Source: DAIDKA01 sp963726995 (lineage in GTDB: Bacteria > Pseudomonadota > Gammaproteobacteria > Steroidobacterales > Steroidobacteraceae). From it: a stretch of DNA of 64,000 nt. Below the pieces are notes generated by a model. That model did no database searches. It was given only the letters and a program-made list of their open reading frames with translations, and was not told the DNA's origin. Positions 1 to 7,755 of this stretch are shown here, in pieces. The position numbers were made by a program, and so were the translations under genes. Numbering within the stretch: the first letter of the stretch is position 1; every line of letters begins with the position of its first letter. Location of the stretch: the NCBI GenBank assembly GCA_963726995.1, contig CAVSEP010000006.1:1178001-1242000 (forward strand). Reading direction: 5' to 3'.

Positions 1-916
1 TGGACAACTTCTTCAGCAGCGCGGTCTTCTGCGGATCCGGCGCACCGCGGGAATTCACGCGCGCCAGCGTCTGGGGCATGCGGACCGCCTCGATCAGGCC
101 CAGGATCTCGGCGCCATTGTGCTTGATGAAGCCCGGCTGCATGTCGGCCAGCGCGGCCAGTTCCTCGAGGCTGCGCGGCACCCTGACCACGATGTCCCGC
201 AGCACCGCGTCATCCAGGATCCACCCCCTGGGCCGATTGCGCTCATCGGCACGCCGTTCGCGCCAGGCCGCCAGCATCTGGGCGAGACGCGCGCGGTCCG
301 GATCGAGGCCCTTGAGGGAGCGCACCCGCAGCCAGGCCGCTTCCGGGTCCACCGCATAGTCGCCGGGATTGCGCAGCCCCGCCAGTTCCTGCTCCAGCCA
401 GGGCAGGCGGCCGAGCTGCGTCAGCTCCTGCAGCAGGTGATCTCGTACCGGCAGCAGGTAGCGTACGTCATCCAGCGCGTAGTCCAATTGTTCAGGCGAC
501 AGTGGTCGGCGCGACCAGTCGGCACGCGTGTGGGCTTTGGAGAGTTCCCGCCCGGTCACGCGCCGGACCAGTTCGGCGTAGCCGATCTGTGCCGGCATGC
601 CGACCAGCGCGGCGGCGATCTGCGTATCGAATACCGGGGTGACGAATCCCGCCGTGGGCAGCAGCACCTCGATGTCCTGGCGACACGCATGCAGCACCTT
701 GATGGTGGGGCCGCTGAATACGGCGTGCAACGCCGACAGGTCGGGCACGGCCAGCGGGTCCACGCACAGGGCACCGTGCGCGTCGGCGATCTGCACCAGG
801 CACAGTTCCGCCCGATAGGTTCGCTCGCGCATGAACTCCGTATCCAGCGCGATCGCCGGGGCCTGCGCCAAGCGCTGGGCGAGCCCTTCCAGACCCTCGC
901 GGTTGCTGATCATCAT
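1..916 (-). CDS. rnd: Ribonuclease D (3' end cut by window edge)
   Basis: 3'-to-5' exoribonuclease of the DEDDy family that trims tRNA and other structured RNA 3' ends. About 305 N-terminal residues are present; the family is usually about 375, so the end of the C-terminal HRDC region is outside the window. Exo motif I is visible as DTEF (D25, E27), and the third exo motif with its tyrosine as ALDDVRYLL. Two ATGs in tandem (916 and 913) start the gene, which is divergent from mpl with only 39 bp between. Identification rests on the exonuclease motifs and overall similarity to RNase D; it is not an oligoribonuclease, which is much shorter. Confidence 0.93.
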   Translation of the reverse strand, partial: MMISNREGLEGLAQRLAQAPAIALDTEFMRERTYRAELCLVQIADAHGALCVDPLAVPDLSALHAVFSGPTIKVLHACRQDIEVLLPTAGFVTPVFDTQIAAALVGMPAQIGYAELVRRVTGRELSKAHTRADWSRRPLSPEQLDYALDDVRYLLPVRDHLLQELTQLGRLPWLEQELAGLRNPGDYAVDPEAAWLRVRSLKGLDPDRARLAQMLAAWRERRADERNRPRGWILDDAVLRDIVVRVPRSLEELAALADMQPGFIKHNGAEILGLIEAVRMPQTLARVNSRGAPDPQKTALLKKLS

Positions 917-955
917 CGTGAATTGATCCGGATTTTCTCTGTTAATCTTCGCAGT

Positions 956-2356
956 ATGCGCGTTCATATTCTGGGAATCTGCGGGACCTTCATGGGCGGC
1001 ATCGCCGCCATCGCCAAGGCCGCCGGTCACGAGGTGACCGGTTCTGACCGCAACGTCTATCCGCCCATGAGCACCCAGCTGCGCGCCTTGGGGATAGACC
1101 TCGTGGAAGGGTTCGCAGCCGAGCAGCTGGATCATGCGCCCGATGTCGTCGTCGTGGGCAATGTCATGACGCGGGGCGTGCCGGTGGTCGAGGCGCTGCT
1201 GGATCGCGGCCTGCCCTATGCCTCGGGCCCCGAGTGGCTGGCGCGGGAAGTCCTCAAGGACCGCTGGGTGATCGCGGTCGCCGGCACCCACGGCAAGACC
1301 ACGACCACGTCACTGGTCGCCTGGATACTCGAGTACGCGGGTCTGGCGCCGGGTTTTCTCATCGGCGGCGTGCCCGCCAATTTCAACAGCAGCGCGCGCC
1401 TCGGCGCCGCGCCCTTCTTCGTCATCGAGGCGGATGAGTACGACACGGCTTTCTTCGACAAGCGCGCGAAGTTCGTGCATTACCATCCGCGCACCCTGGT
1501 GCTCAACAACCTGGAATTCGACCACGCCGACATCTATCCGGACGTGGCGGCGATCGAGCGCCAGTTTCACCATCTGGTGCGCACCGTGCCGGGCTCCGGA
1601 CGCATCATCTGGAATGCCGGTGATGCCCGTCTGCAGCGCACGCTGGCCATGGGCTGCTGGACGCCGCTGCAGGGATTCTCGGGTGCCCCGGGGGTCGCCG
1701 CGCACTGGCAGGCCGGTGGCGCGGCAACCGCTGATTTTTCGCGTTTCGAGGTGCTCGAGTCCGGCGGCTCCCGCGGCACGGTCGAATGGGATCTCATGGG
1801 CGCGCACAACATGGAAAATGCCCTGGCGGCGATCGCCGCCGCGCATCACGCGGGCGTGCCGGTGGACACGGCGATCGAAGCCCTGCGCAGCTTCAAGGGC
1901 ATCGCGCGGCGCATGCAGCTACGCGGCGAGGTCCACGGCATCCGGGTCTATGACGATTTCGCGCACCATCCCACCGCGATCGCCACCACCGTGGACGGGC
2001 TGCGGCGCCGCGTCGGCAAGGACCGCATTCTGGCCGTGCTCGAGCTGCGCTCCAACACCATGCGCATGGGTGTTCACAAGGACCTGATCGCACCCGCGCT
2101 GGCCGGGGCGGATGAGGTCTTCATCTTCACGCCGCCTGACCTGGGCTGGAATGCCGCGCCCCTGATCAGCGAGCTGGGCGCGCGCGGTCATGCCGTACCG
2201 GGCATCGACGATCTGGCGGCTGCGGTGAGCGGCCGCGCGCGCGCCGCGGACAACATACTGGTGATGAGCAACGGCGGCTTTGGCGGCCTGCACGAGAAAC
2301 TGCTGGCGGCCCTGCGCCAGCGCTTTGCCGATGTCCCCGGCCGCCGCGGTTCCTGA
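956..2356 (+). CDS. mpl: UDP-N-acetylmuramate:L-Ala-gamma-D-Glu-meso-DAP ligase
   Basis: Peptidoglycan recycling enzyme that ligates the recovered tripeptide to UDP-MurNAc, using ATP in the cytoplasm. It is a Mur-ligase protein of 466 aa. The N-terminal Rossmann-like part begins MRVHILGICGTFMGG, the ATP loop AGTHGKTTTT lies near residues 110-119, and the central and C-terminal Mur domains follow (EADEYDTAFFD, DDFAHHPTAI). GTFMGG rather than GIGGSGMSG near the start separates it from MurC, which is also present at 46 kb. The frame stays open far upstream, but 956 is the start that gives the family N-terminus. It overlaps the next gene by 26 bp. Confidence 0.95.
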   Translation: MRVHILGICGTFMGGIAAIAKAAGHEVTGSDRNVYPPMSTQLRALGIDLVEGFAAEQLDHAPDVVVVGNVMTRGVPVVEALLDRGLPYASGPEWLAREVLKDRWVIAVAGTHGKTTTTSLVAWILEYAGLAPGFLIGGVPANFNSSARLGAAPFFVIEADEYDTAFFDKRAKFVHYHPRTLVLNNLEFDHADIYPDVAAIERQFHHLVRTVPGSGRIIWNAGDARLQRTLAMGCWTPLQGFSGAPGVAAHWQAGGAATADFSRFEVLESGGSRGTVEWDLMGAHNMENALAAIAAAHHAGVPVDTAIEALRSFKGIARRMQLRGEVHGIRVYDDFAHHPTAIATTVDGLRRRVGKDRILAVLELRSNTMRMGVHKDLIAPALAGADEVFIFTPPDLGWNAAPLISELGARGHAVPGIDDLAAAVSGRARAADNILVMSNGGFGGLHEKLLAALRQRFADVPGRRGS

Positions 2357-2939
2357 GACCGCGGCAGCCGAGCTGCCGCTGTTTCCCCTGCACACCGTGC
2401 TGCTGCCCGGCGGTCCGCTGCAGCTGCAGGTGTTTGAGCCGCGATACCTGGACATGGTCGGCCGCTGCATGCGCACCGGCAGCCCGTTTGGGGTGGTGCG
2501 CATCCTGGCCGGTTCCGAGGCGGGTACCGCCAGCGACCTCGCGACGACCGGCACCAGCGCCCGCATCATCGATTTCCACACCCTCTCGAACGGCCTGCTG
2601 GGTCTGCTGTGTCTGGGGGAGCGGGTGTTTCGGCTCCACTCGCGCCAGGTGCGAGCCGATGGCCTGGTGGTGGGGCAGGTGAGCTGGCGGCCGCCGAGCG
2701 CGAGCGTCGCGCTGGCGCCGCAGCACGCCAGATTGGTGACCGCATTGCGCGAAGTGCTGCCGCAATTGCCCGAGGCCTATGCGCACATTCCGCGCAATTT
2801 CGAGGATGCCGAGTGGGTGGGCTACCGGCTGCTGGAACTGCTGCCGCTCAGCCCCGAGCAGCGCCAGGAAAGCCTCGAGAACCATGATCCGCTGCAACGC
2901 CTGGAATGGCTGGCGCCGCTGCTGGCTACGGGCCGTTGA
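2331..2939 (+). CDS. LON N-terminal-domain-like protein
   Basis: A 202 aa protein resembling the isolated substrate-binding N-terminal domain of Lon (PF02190 type), without ATPase or protease domains. The hallmark is the start of the domain, LPLFPLHTVLLPGG, followed by VFEPRYLDMVGRCM. Stand-alone versions are common in proteobacteria and their role is not settled; protein binding is inferred. The ATG at 2331 lies inside the end of mpl, suggesting translational coupling, and the 3' end overlaps the convergent CPBP gene by 14 bp. It should not be called Lon protease. Confidence 0.8.
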   Translation: MSPAAAVPETAAAELPLFPLHTVLLPGGPLQLQVFEPRYLDMVGRCMRTGSPFGVVRILAGSEAGTASDLATTGTSARIIDFHTLSNGLLGLLCLGERVFRLHSRQVRADGLVVGQVSWRPPSASVALAPQHARLVTALREVLPQLPEAYAHIPRNFEDAEWVGYRLLELLPLSPEQRQESLENHDPLQRLEWLAPLLATGR

Positions 2940-3807
2940 CCCGTCGCCGGTAGAATCGATCCAGGCCAAATCCCACCAGTACCGTCCAGGCGCACACCAG
3001 CCAGCCCACCACGCCGTCAAACTGACTGAGCAGGCCGTGCAGTGAATGGGCCGGGTCCGCCACCGATGAGTCGCGCACGAATGTGATCACCCACACCCAG
3101 CCGGCGTGCAGTCCCAGGCTTGCCGCGATATTGCCGGTGCGCATCCGTACCGTCGCCAGCACCACCCCAACGGCGAACAGGCAGACATAGGCATCGGCCA
3201 CGTCCAGGGGGCGCGCAAAGGCGGCGAAGGAACCGGCCAGCATGTCGATGCCGCTGTGCCACCGGACCTGATCCGGCGCGATGTGATACTTGCTGACGAA
3301 GTGCGTCAGCGCATAGATGAGCGAGGTGAGTATGGTCGCGGTCAGTGCGCCGGACTGGCGGCTGATACCGGTCCACATGGCGCCGCGCAGAAAGGTTTCC
3401 TCGACCAGGGCGACGGCGATGCCGCGCAGCAATCCCTCACCGGCGAGCTTGGCGAGGCTCGCGGCGCTCAAGGCCACGCCGGGACGCAGCAGCCGCAGGT
3501 GCAGCGCCAGCATGACCGCGACGATGAACCCCATGAGCAGCACACCGATTCCAAACGCAAGGCTCGCCTCTCGGAGGAACTGGCGGGGCGGCAATCCGAA
3601 CCCGAGACTGCCGCGGTCGGCCAGCCTCAGTCGCCTGGCCATGAGGAAGAATCCGATGGCGAGCGTGACCATGCCGAGACGATCGGCCACGCGGTGGAAT
3701 GGAAACCCGAATGCTGGTGCCAGGAGCTGCCACACCGGATAGGTGAGGCCCGCCATCACGGCAAGGGCTAGCACAATCAGTCCCAGGAACCAGGCGAAGG
3801 CGCGCAT
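2926..3807 (-). CDS. CPBP family intramembrane metalloprotease
   Basis: Polytopic membrane protein of 293 aa with the CAAX-protease/bacteriocin-processing (CPBP, Abi) signature. The glutamate pair and arginine lie in VEETFLRGAMW (E136, E137, R141), a histidine in YALTHFVSKY (H169), and another in GLHAGWVWV (H234). Hydrophobic segments start at the N-terminus (residues 5-30) and recur throughout. The family includes prenyl-protein endopeptidases and proteins of unknown substrate. No substrate can be named here. Its stop lies inside the convergent LON-like gene. The start at 3807 gives a typical short N-terminus before the first membrane helix. Confidence 0.8.
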   Translation of the reverse strand: MRAFAWFLGLIVLALAVMAGLTYPVWQLLAPAFGFPFHRVADRLGMVTLAIGFFLMARRLRLADRGSLGFGLPPRQFLREASLAFGIGVLLMGFIVAVMLALHLRLLRPGVALSAASLAKLAGEGLLRGIAVALVEETFLRGAMWTGISRQSGALTATILTSLIYALTHFVSKYHIAPDQVRWHSGIDMLAGSFAAFARPLDVADAYVCLFAVGVVLATVRMRTGNIAASLGLHAGWVWVITFVRDSSVADPAHSLHGLLSQFDGVVGWLVCAWTVLVGFGLDRFYRRRVNGP

Positions 3808-3896
3808 TTGTGGACAATACCACCAGATTTGCGGCTGTCCTGCCGCTTCAATTCAGCTGAGCATGATCCGCAACGTCAAACCGCCAATGGGTTGCC

Positions 3897-4298
3897 ATGG
3901 AACTTACCGCCGCGAAGGCCACCTTGAAGTGCCTGGTCGAGGGGGTCGATCCGGTCACGGGCTACCCGATCCCGAAATCCATGGTGCTGCACCACGCTAC
4001 GGTGATCCGCGCGCTGTTATGCGCGGTGGCGGTCCTGGACGCCGATGAGGCGCGGGCGCGGCGCCGCGCCCGTCTGCCCCTGAACACCGGCCGGCCGTGG
4101 CGCCAGGCTGACGATGCACGGGTGCTCGCGGCCTTTCACGACGGCGAACCACTGCTGCAGATCGCCGCCGCGCACCACCGCAGCCTTGCCAGCGTCGAAT
4201 CGCGCCTCGAGCGCCTGGGTGCGCTGGCCCCGGAAAAGCGCCTGACGCGCAACCGCTATGTGACCCCGGAGGCGCGGCGGATGATCGGCCGCAGCTAG
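3897..4298 (+). CDS. Small protein with HTH/SANT-like C-terminal region, unknown function
   Basis: 133 aa, not assigned to a named gene. Residues 1-50 contain VEGVDPVTGYPIPKS, followed by a helix-rich stretch. After a basic linker (RARRRARLPL), residues 65-110 read like a short helix-turn-helix: RPWRQADDARVLAAFHDG, then QIAAAHHRSLASVESRLERL. This suggests DNA binding, but that is inference. The TAG stop is formed by the CTAG target duplicated by the adjacent IS element. Because CTAG was there before insertion, the gene end was probably not changed. The 89 bp upstream is shared with the divergent CPBP gene and contains no clear promoter. Confidence 0.65.
   Translation: MELTAAKATLKCLVEGVDPVTGYPIPKSMVLHHATVIRALLCAVAVLDADEARARRRARLPLNTGRPWRQADDARVLAAFHDGEPLLQIAAAHHRSLASVESRLERLGALAPEKRLTRNRYVTPEARRMIGRS
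4295..4298. repeat. Left target-site duplication CTAG
   Basis: CTAG immediately outside the left inverted repeat; it is repeated exactly at 5615-5618 beyond the right end. Its last three bases are the stop codon of the upstream small gene. Confidence 0.85.
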
Positions 4299-4318
4299 CA
4301 GGCCGTTGAAGAAGGGGC
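4299..4318 (+). repeat. Left terminal inverted repeat of the IS
   Basis: Begins CAGGCCGTTGAAGAAG. Its first 12 bases match the reverse complement of the right end exactly, and 16 of 20 bases match overall. Confidence 0.85.
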
Positions 4319-4451
4319 TGATAGCGCGATCATGATTGCGTCGAGCGGCATTTTCTCGACTCGCGAGCATGGCGCAGCGCCGCTTGCGTGTGGGTTTGCC
4401 CTGCTTGCTCCGGTGTTCGACTCAGTGAGCTTCATATCGCGTCTCGGCAGC

Positions 4452-5549
4452 CTATCCGGGTGCCAGCGCGGCCGGCCCAAGCAGGTTGGAGACCCTCAGC
4501 AGGGTGTAGACCCGCACCGTCAGTGTCGTGAGGAAGGCGACCTTGGGCTTACCGTAGACTTTCATCTTGCGCAATGCTCGGCCGTCCTTGCTCCAGCCAA
4601 AGCACTCCTCGATCCGCTTACGCACCCGCTGACTGGACAGGTACCCCGCATGCCGGGTCGTGCGCGCATCGATCGCCGAACCGCGGGTGCCGCTGATGTT
4701 CATGGCCACCTGCGGCGTCACTTTGCGCTCCCGGCACTCGGCCACGAACTCGGCTGTGTCGTAGGCCTTGTCGGCCGCCACCGTGCGCTGCCTTCGCGAG
4801 GGGTGCCGGTCCAGCAGCTTCAAGGCCGCATCCCGCTCTGCATAGCCGTCTGCTTCGGTCACCTCCACGTCCACGATCAGTCCGTGCCGGTGATCCATCA
4901 GAGTGTGACCCATGTAATAAAGCTTGGCCGCGTGCCCGTTACCTTTACGGAACAGCTTCGCCTCCGGGTCCTTCGGCGACACATGCGTCTCGTTGCTGCG
5001 CCGCTCCCCGTGCCAGTTTACCGTCGGGTTGCGGCCCGGGCCGGGCGGCTCATCCTTCCCATCTCGTCGCCGCATGCTCTTCACCGCCGCCCACGACTCG
5101 ATCAGCGTCCCATCCACGCTGAAGTGCTCGTTGGACAGCAGTCGCGCATCGCGCGCCTTGCGTACGATCCGCCGCATCAGCTTGCGCGCCACCTTCGCCT
5201 CGATCAGTCGGTCCCGGTTCTTGGTGAAGGTGGAGTGGTCCCAGATCAGCTCATCGATCGACAGTCCCACGAACCAGCGAAACAGCAGGTTGTAGTCCAG
5301 CTGCTCGCACAGCAGTCGCTCCGAGCGGATCGAGTACAGGATCTGCAGCGTCGAGGCTCGCACCAGCCGCTCCGGCGGGATCGAGGGGCGCCCTTCAGTG
5401 GCATAGACCCGCTCGAAGTCCCGGCTCATCCCGGCCAGCGCCTCATCCAACAGTGCCTTGATGCCTCGCAGCGGGTGACCTGGCGGCACTCGCGACTCCA
5501 GCGACACATAGCTGAACATCCCGCTTTGCTGAATATCCGTCCCGCGCAT
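4452..5549 (-). CDS. IS5-family DDE transposase
   Basis: Full-length 365 aa transposase. The N-terminal part (residues 1-110) is the DUF772/InsH-type region. The DDE catalytic core is visible as FSVDGTLIES (D146), VAADKAYDTAEF (D260) and RKRIEECFGWSK (E314 or E315). There is no frameshift or internal stop, so it appears functional. It sits inside the 1316 bp element, transcribed toward the upstream small gene and away from the glycosyltransferases. Confidence 0.93.
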   Translation of the reverse strand: MRGTDIQQSGMFSYVSLESRVPPGHPLRGIKALLDEALAGMSRDFERVYATEGRPSIPPERLVRASTLQILYSIRSERLLCEQLDYNLLFRWFVGLSIDELIWDHSTFTKNRDRLIEAKVARKLMRRIVRKARDARLLSNEHFSVDGTLIESWAAVKSMRRRDGKDEPPGPGRNPTVNWHGERRSNETHVSPKDPEAKLFRKGNGHAAKLYYMGHTLMDHRHGLIVDVEVTEADGYAERDAALKLLDRHPSRRQRTVAADKAYDTAEFVAECRERKVTPQVAMNISGTRGSAIDARTTRHAGYLSSQRVRKRIEECFGWSKDGRALRKMKVYGKPKVAFLTTLTVRVYTLLRVSNLLGPAALAPG

Positions 5550-5594
5550 CGTGCCTACGTCGTTCGCTCCCTTGAGCTAACTGTGCACGAATGC

Positions 5595-5614
5595 GGGACT
5601 TTTTCAACGGCCTG
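5595..5614 (-). repeat. Right terminal inverted repeat of the IS
   Basis: Reads CAGGCCGTTGAAAAAG on the minus strand, pairing with the left end. An ATG at 5591, just inside this end, is in frame with the downstream glycosyltransferase. Confidence 0.85.
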
Positions 5615-5618
5615 CTAG
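5615..5618. repeat. Right target-site duplication CTAG
   Basis: Direct CTAG copy matching 4295-4298, immediately outside the right inverted repeat. Confidence 0.85.
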
Positions 5619-5662
5619 GCGCGCGGCCGGGCGCGGCCGGCGTGCTGGTATCCTCTACCGGC

Positions 5663-6697
5663 ATGAGAGTGCTTCTGATTCCGGTGTCCGGGCCACACGG
5701 CTTGGGCGAATACGCCCGCACACTCGCCATCGCGCGCGCCGTGCAGGGCCGCTGGCCGGCTGCGCAGCTGCATTTCGTGTTGAGCGCGCGGGCCCCGTAT
5801 GCCGGACAGTGCCCCTATCCGGCCACGCTCCTGCCCGGATCCGCCACGCTGCATTCCGGCAAGGTCATCGAGCTGCTGCAGTCATTCAAGCCCGACATCG
5901 TGATCTTCGACAATGCCGGGCGCACAGCGCAGATCCGCGCGGCGCAGGCCGGCGGAGCCCGCGTGATCTACATCAGTTCGCGGCGTCGCCAGCGCGCGCG
6001 GGCCTTTCGCCTTCGCTGGATGCGGCGCCTGAGCGAGCACTGGATCGCTTATCCGAGTTTCATCGCCGGTGAACTGGGCTGGCGGGAAAGACTGAAGCTG
6101 CGGCTGCTGGGGCGGCCGCGGGTGCGCTTCCTCGACACCATCGTGCCCGAGGCCGCGGTGAGTCCGGCCGCCCAGCTGGCGGGACTGGCGGACTTCATTC
6201 TGGTCGTGCCCGGAGGCGGCTCGGCGCACCCGGGCGCCCGCAGCGCCCCGCGGATCATCGCCGCGGCGGCCGAGAGTCTCGCCGGCGCCGGATTGCCCAC
6301 GGTGCTGGTGGGCGTGGCCGAGGGCGGCAGCGCGGCGGCGCTGTGGCGCCTGCCGCTGCTGCCGCAGCCGCAGCTGGTGGACCTGATGCGGCGGGCCCGC
6401 ATCGTCGTCAGCAATGGCGGCGATACCCTGCTGCAGGCCCTGGCCTGTGGCTGCGCCTGCGTGGCGGTGCCCATCGCCCATGACCAGGCGGCGCGCATTG
6501 CGCGCTGCCGGCAGCTGCGCCTGATCGAGGATGCGCCGCTGGATGCCGGCGCCATCGCTGCGGCGGTAGTGAAGTTGCAGGCGGACCCGGCCGCGCGCCA
6601 GGGGCTCATCACGCGCGGCCGCGCCGCCGGCATCCAGGATGCCACCCCGCGGCTGCTGGATTGGCTCGCGGCGCTCGCAGCCGGGAAGCAGCCGTGA
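5663..6697 (+). CDS. GT-B glycosyltransferase, MurG/UGT-like
   Basis: 344 aa protein with two Rossmann-like halves. The N-terminal half opens MRVLLIPVSGPHGLGEYAR, and the C-terminal half contains LVVPGGGSAHPGAR followed by IVVSNGGDTLLQALACG near residue 250. The latter is the donor-binding GG...E/Q-A-CG pattern of MurG-like enzymes. Acceptor and sugar are unknown. The start at 5663 (MRVLLI) is preferred because it gives the family N-terminus. An in-frame ATG at 5591 inside the IS end would add 24 residues. It overlaps the next glycosyltransferase by 4 bp (GTGA), so the two are probably one transcript and one pathway, plausibly LPS or another surface glycan (inference). Confidence 0.75.
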   Translation: MRVLLIPVSGPHGLGEYARTLAIARAVQGRWPAAQLHFVLSARAPYAGQCPYPATLLPGSATLHSGKVIELLQSFKPDIVIFDNAGRTAQIRAAQAGGARVIYISSRRRQRARAFRLRWMRRLSEHWIAYPSFIAGELGWRERLKLRLLGRPRVRFLDTIVPEAAVSPAAQLAGLADFILVVPGGGSAHPGARSAPRIIAAAAESLAGAGLPTVLVGVAEGGSAAALWRLPLLPQPQLVDLMRRARIVVSNGGDTLLQALACGCACVAVPIAHDQAARIARCRQLRLIEDAPLDAGAIAAAVVKLQADPAARQGLITRGRAAGIQDATPRLLDWLAALAAGKQP

Positions 6698-7755
6698 GTC
6701 GTGTCGTATTCCTGGATACCGTCAGCCCACTTGCCTATGACACGCGCTCCTTCGGTGAACGGGCGGTGCAGGGCACCGAAGCCAGCGTGATGCGCATCGC
6801 CGATGCGCTGGGCGCCTGGGTGATGCAGCACAATCGCAGCAATCCCTGGGAGCGCTACCTCCCGGTGCAGCGCCTCGATGCGGTCGAGCAGGTCGTGGTC
6901 ATCCGGGACTCGCGCGCGCTGGCGCAGGCCCGGCAACTTTTCCCGCAGGCAAGGCTGCATCTGTGGCTGCACGACAAGCTGCGACCCGGATCCAAACGCG
7001 GCCGACGGCTGCGGCACGACGCGCCGCTGCTGCGCGCGGCGCAGGTCTCGCTGATCTGTGTGTCGGACACGCACCGGCGCGACGTGGTGAATACCTTGCG
7101 CTGGGCCGGCATCGAGGGGCTGCCGGTTTGCACCCGCTACAATCCGCTGGATGAGGCGCTGCGACCCGACGGCAGCGCGGTGGACGAGCGGCAGCTGGTG
7201 TTCTTCTCCTCGCCGAACAAGGGGCTGGCGTTTGCCCTGGATGCATTCGGCGCGCTGCGGCGGTCGATGCCGGACCTTGAGCTGGTGGTGGGCAATCCCG
7301 GCTATCGCGCCGCGGCGCTGACCGCGCAGCCGGGCGTCAGATTCCTGGGGCCACAACCCCAGGCGGTGATGCACGGCGAAGTGCGTCGTTCGCTGTGCAC
7401 CTTTCATCCGAATTTCCGGATTCCGGAGACCTTCGGGCTGGTATATGCGGAGTCGCATGCGCTGGGCACGCCGGTATTGACCCATGATTTCGGCGCCGCC
7501 GCCGAAATCGTCGGCGATCCGCGGCAGCTGCTGCCGGTCAGGAGGTCCTATCGCTGTTATGAAGCGCTGGTCGGCGGCCTCGCGCCGCGCTGGCGGGCGC
7601 TGCCCGCGCGCCTGGCCGGCGGTCTGGGGCTCTTCGATGCCTACCTTGAACGGCTGCGTGAATGGCGCGGCGGCGCACGCCCGGTGGTCGGTCCCGATCC
7701 GCGTTTTGCCTTGGGCACCATCAGCGCTCAGTGGCGCGAGCTGCTCGGCGCCTGA
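6694..7755 (+). CDS. GT4-like glycosyltransferase
   Basis: 353 aa from a GTG that overlaps the preceding stop. The C-terminal half shows the retaining GT-B pattern: VFFSSPNKGLAFALDAF where the donor domain begins, GVRFLGPQPQAVMH, and the E-x7-E motif PETFGLVYAES (first E near residue 245). This is typical of GT family 4. The N-terminal acceptor domain is family-specific, and no substrate can be named. It is coupled to the upstream MurG-like enzyme, and its 3' end overlaps the convergent GumN-type gene by 28 bp. Confidence 0.8.
   Translation: MSRVVFLDTVSPLAYDTRSFGERAVQGTEASVMRIADALGAWVMQHNRSNPWERYLPVQRLDAVEQVVVIRDSRALAQARQLFPQARLHLWLHDKLRPGSKRGRRLRHDAPLLRAAQVSLICVSDTHRRDVVNTLRWAGIEGLPVCTRYNPLDEALRPDGSAVDERQLVFFSSPNKGLAFALDAFGALRRSMPDLELVVGNPGYRAAALTAQPGVRFLGPQPQAVMHGEVRRSLCTFHPNFRIPETFGLVYAESHALGTPVLTHDFGAAAEIVGDPRQLLPVRRSYRCYEALVGGLAPRWRALPARLAGGLGLFDAYLERLREWRGGARPVVGPDPRFALGTISAQWRELLGA

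Larger units (their letters stand above)
4299..5614. mobile_element. Complete IS5-type insertion sequence
   Basis: A 1316 bp element bounded by imperfect terminal inverted repeats of about 20 bp that share the outer 12 bases CAGGCCGTTGAA, and flanked by direct CTAG repeats (4295-4298 and 5615-5618). It holds one intact transposase on the minus strand, with 153 bp of non-coding DNA at its left end and 65 bp at its right. CTAG fits the YTAR-type target of IS5-group elements. The intact gene, repeats and target duplication all suggest a recent, still mobile copy. Exact subgroup (IS5 versus IS1182-like) is not certain from inspection. Confidence 0.9.

Noticed and set aside
119..955. N-terminal extension of mpl
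   Set aside because: The upstream open frame is antisense to rnd; the Mpl family N-terminus begins exactly at 956.
2331..2939. Lon protease
   Set aside because: Only the N-terminal substrate-binding-like domain is present; no AAA or protease domain follows.
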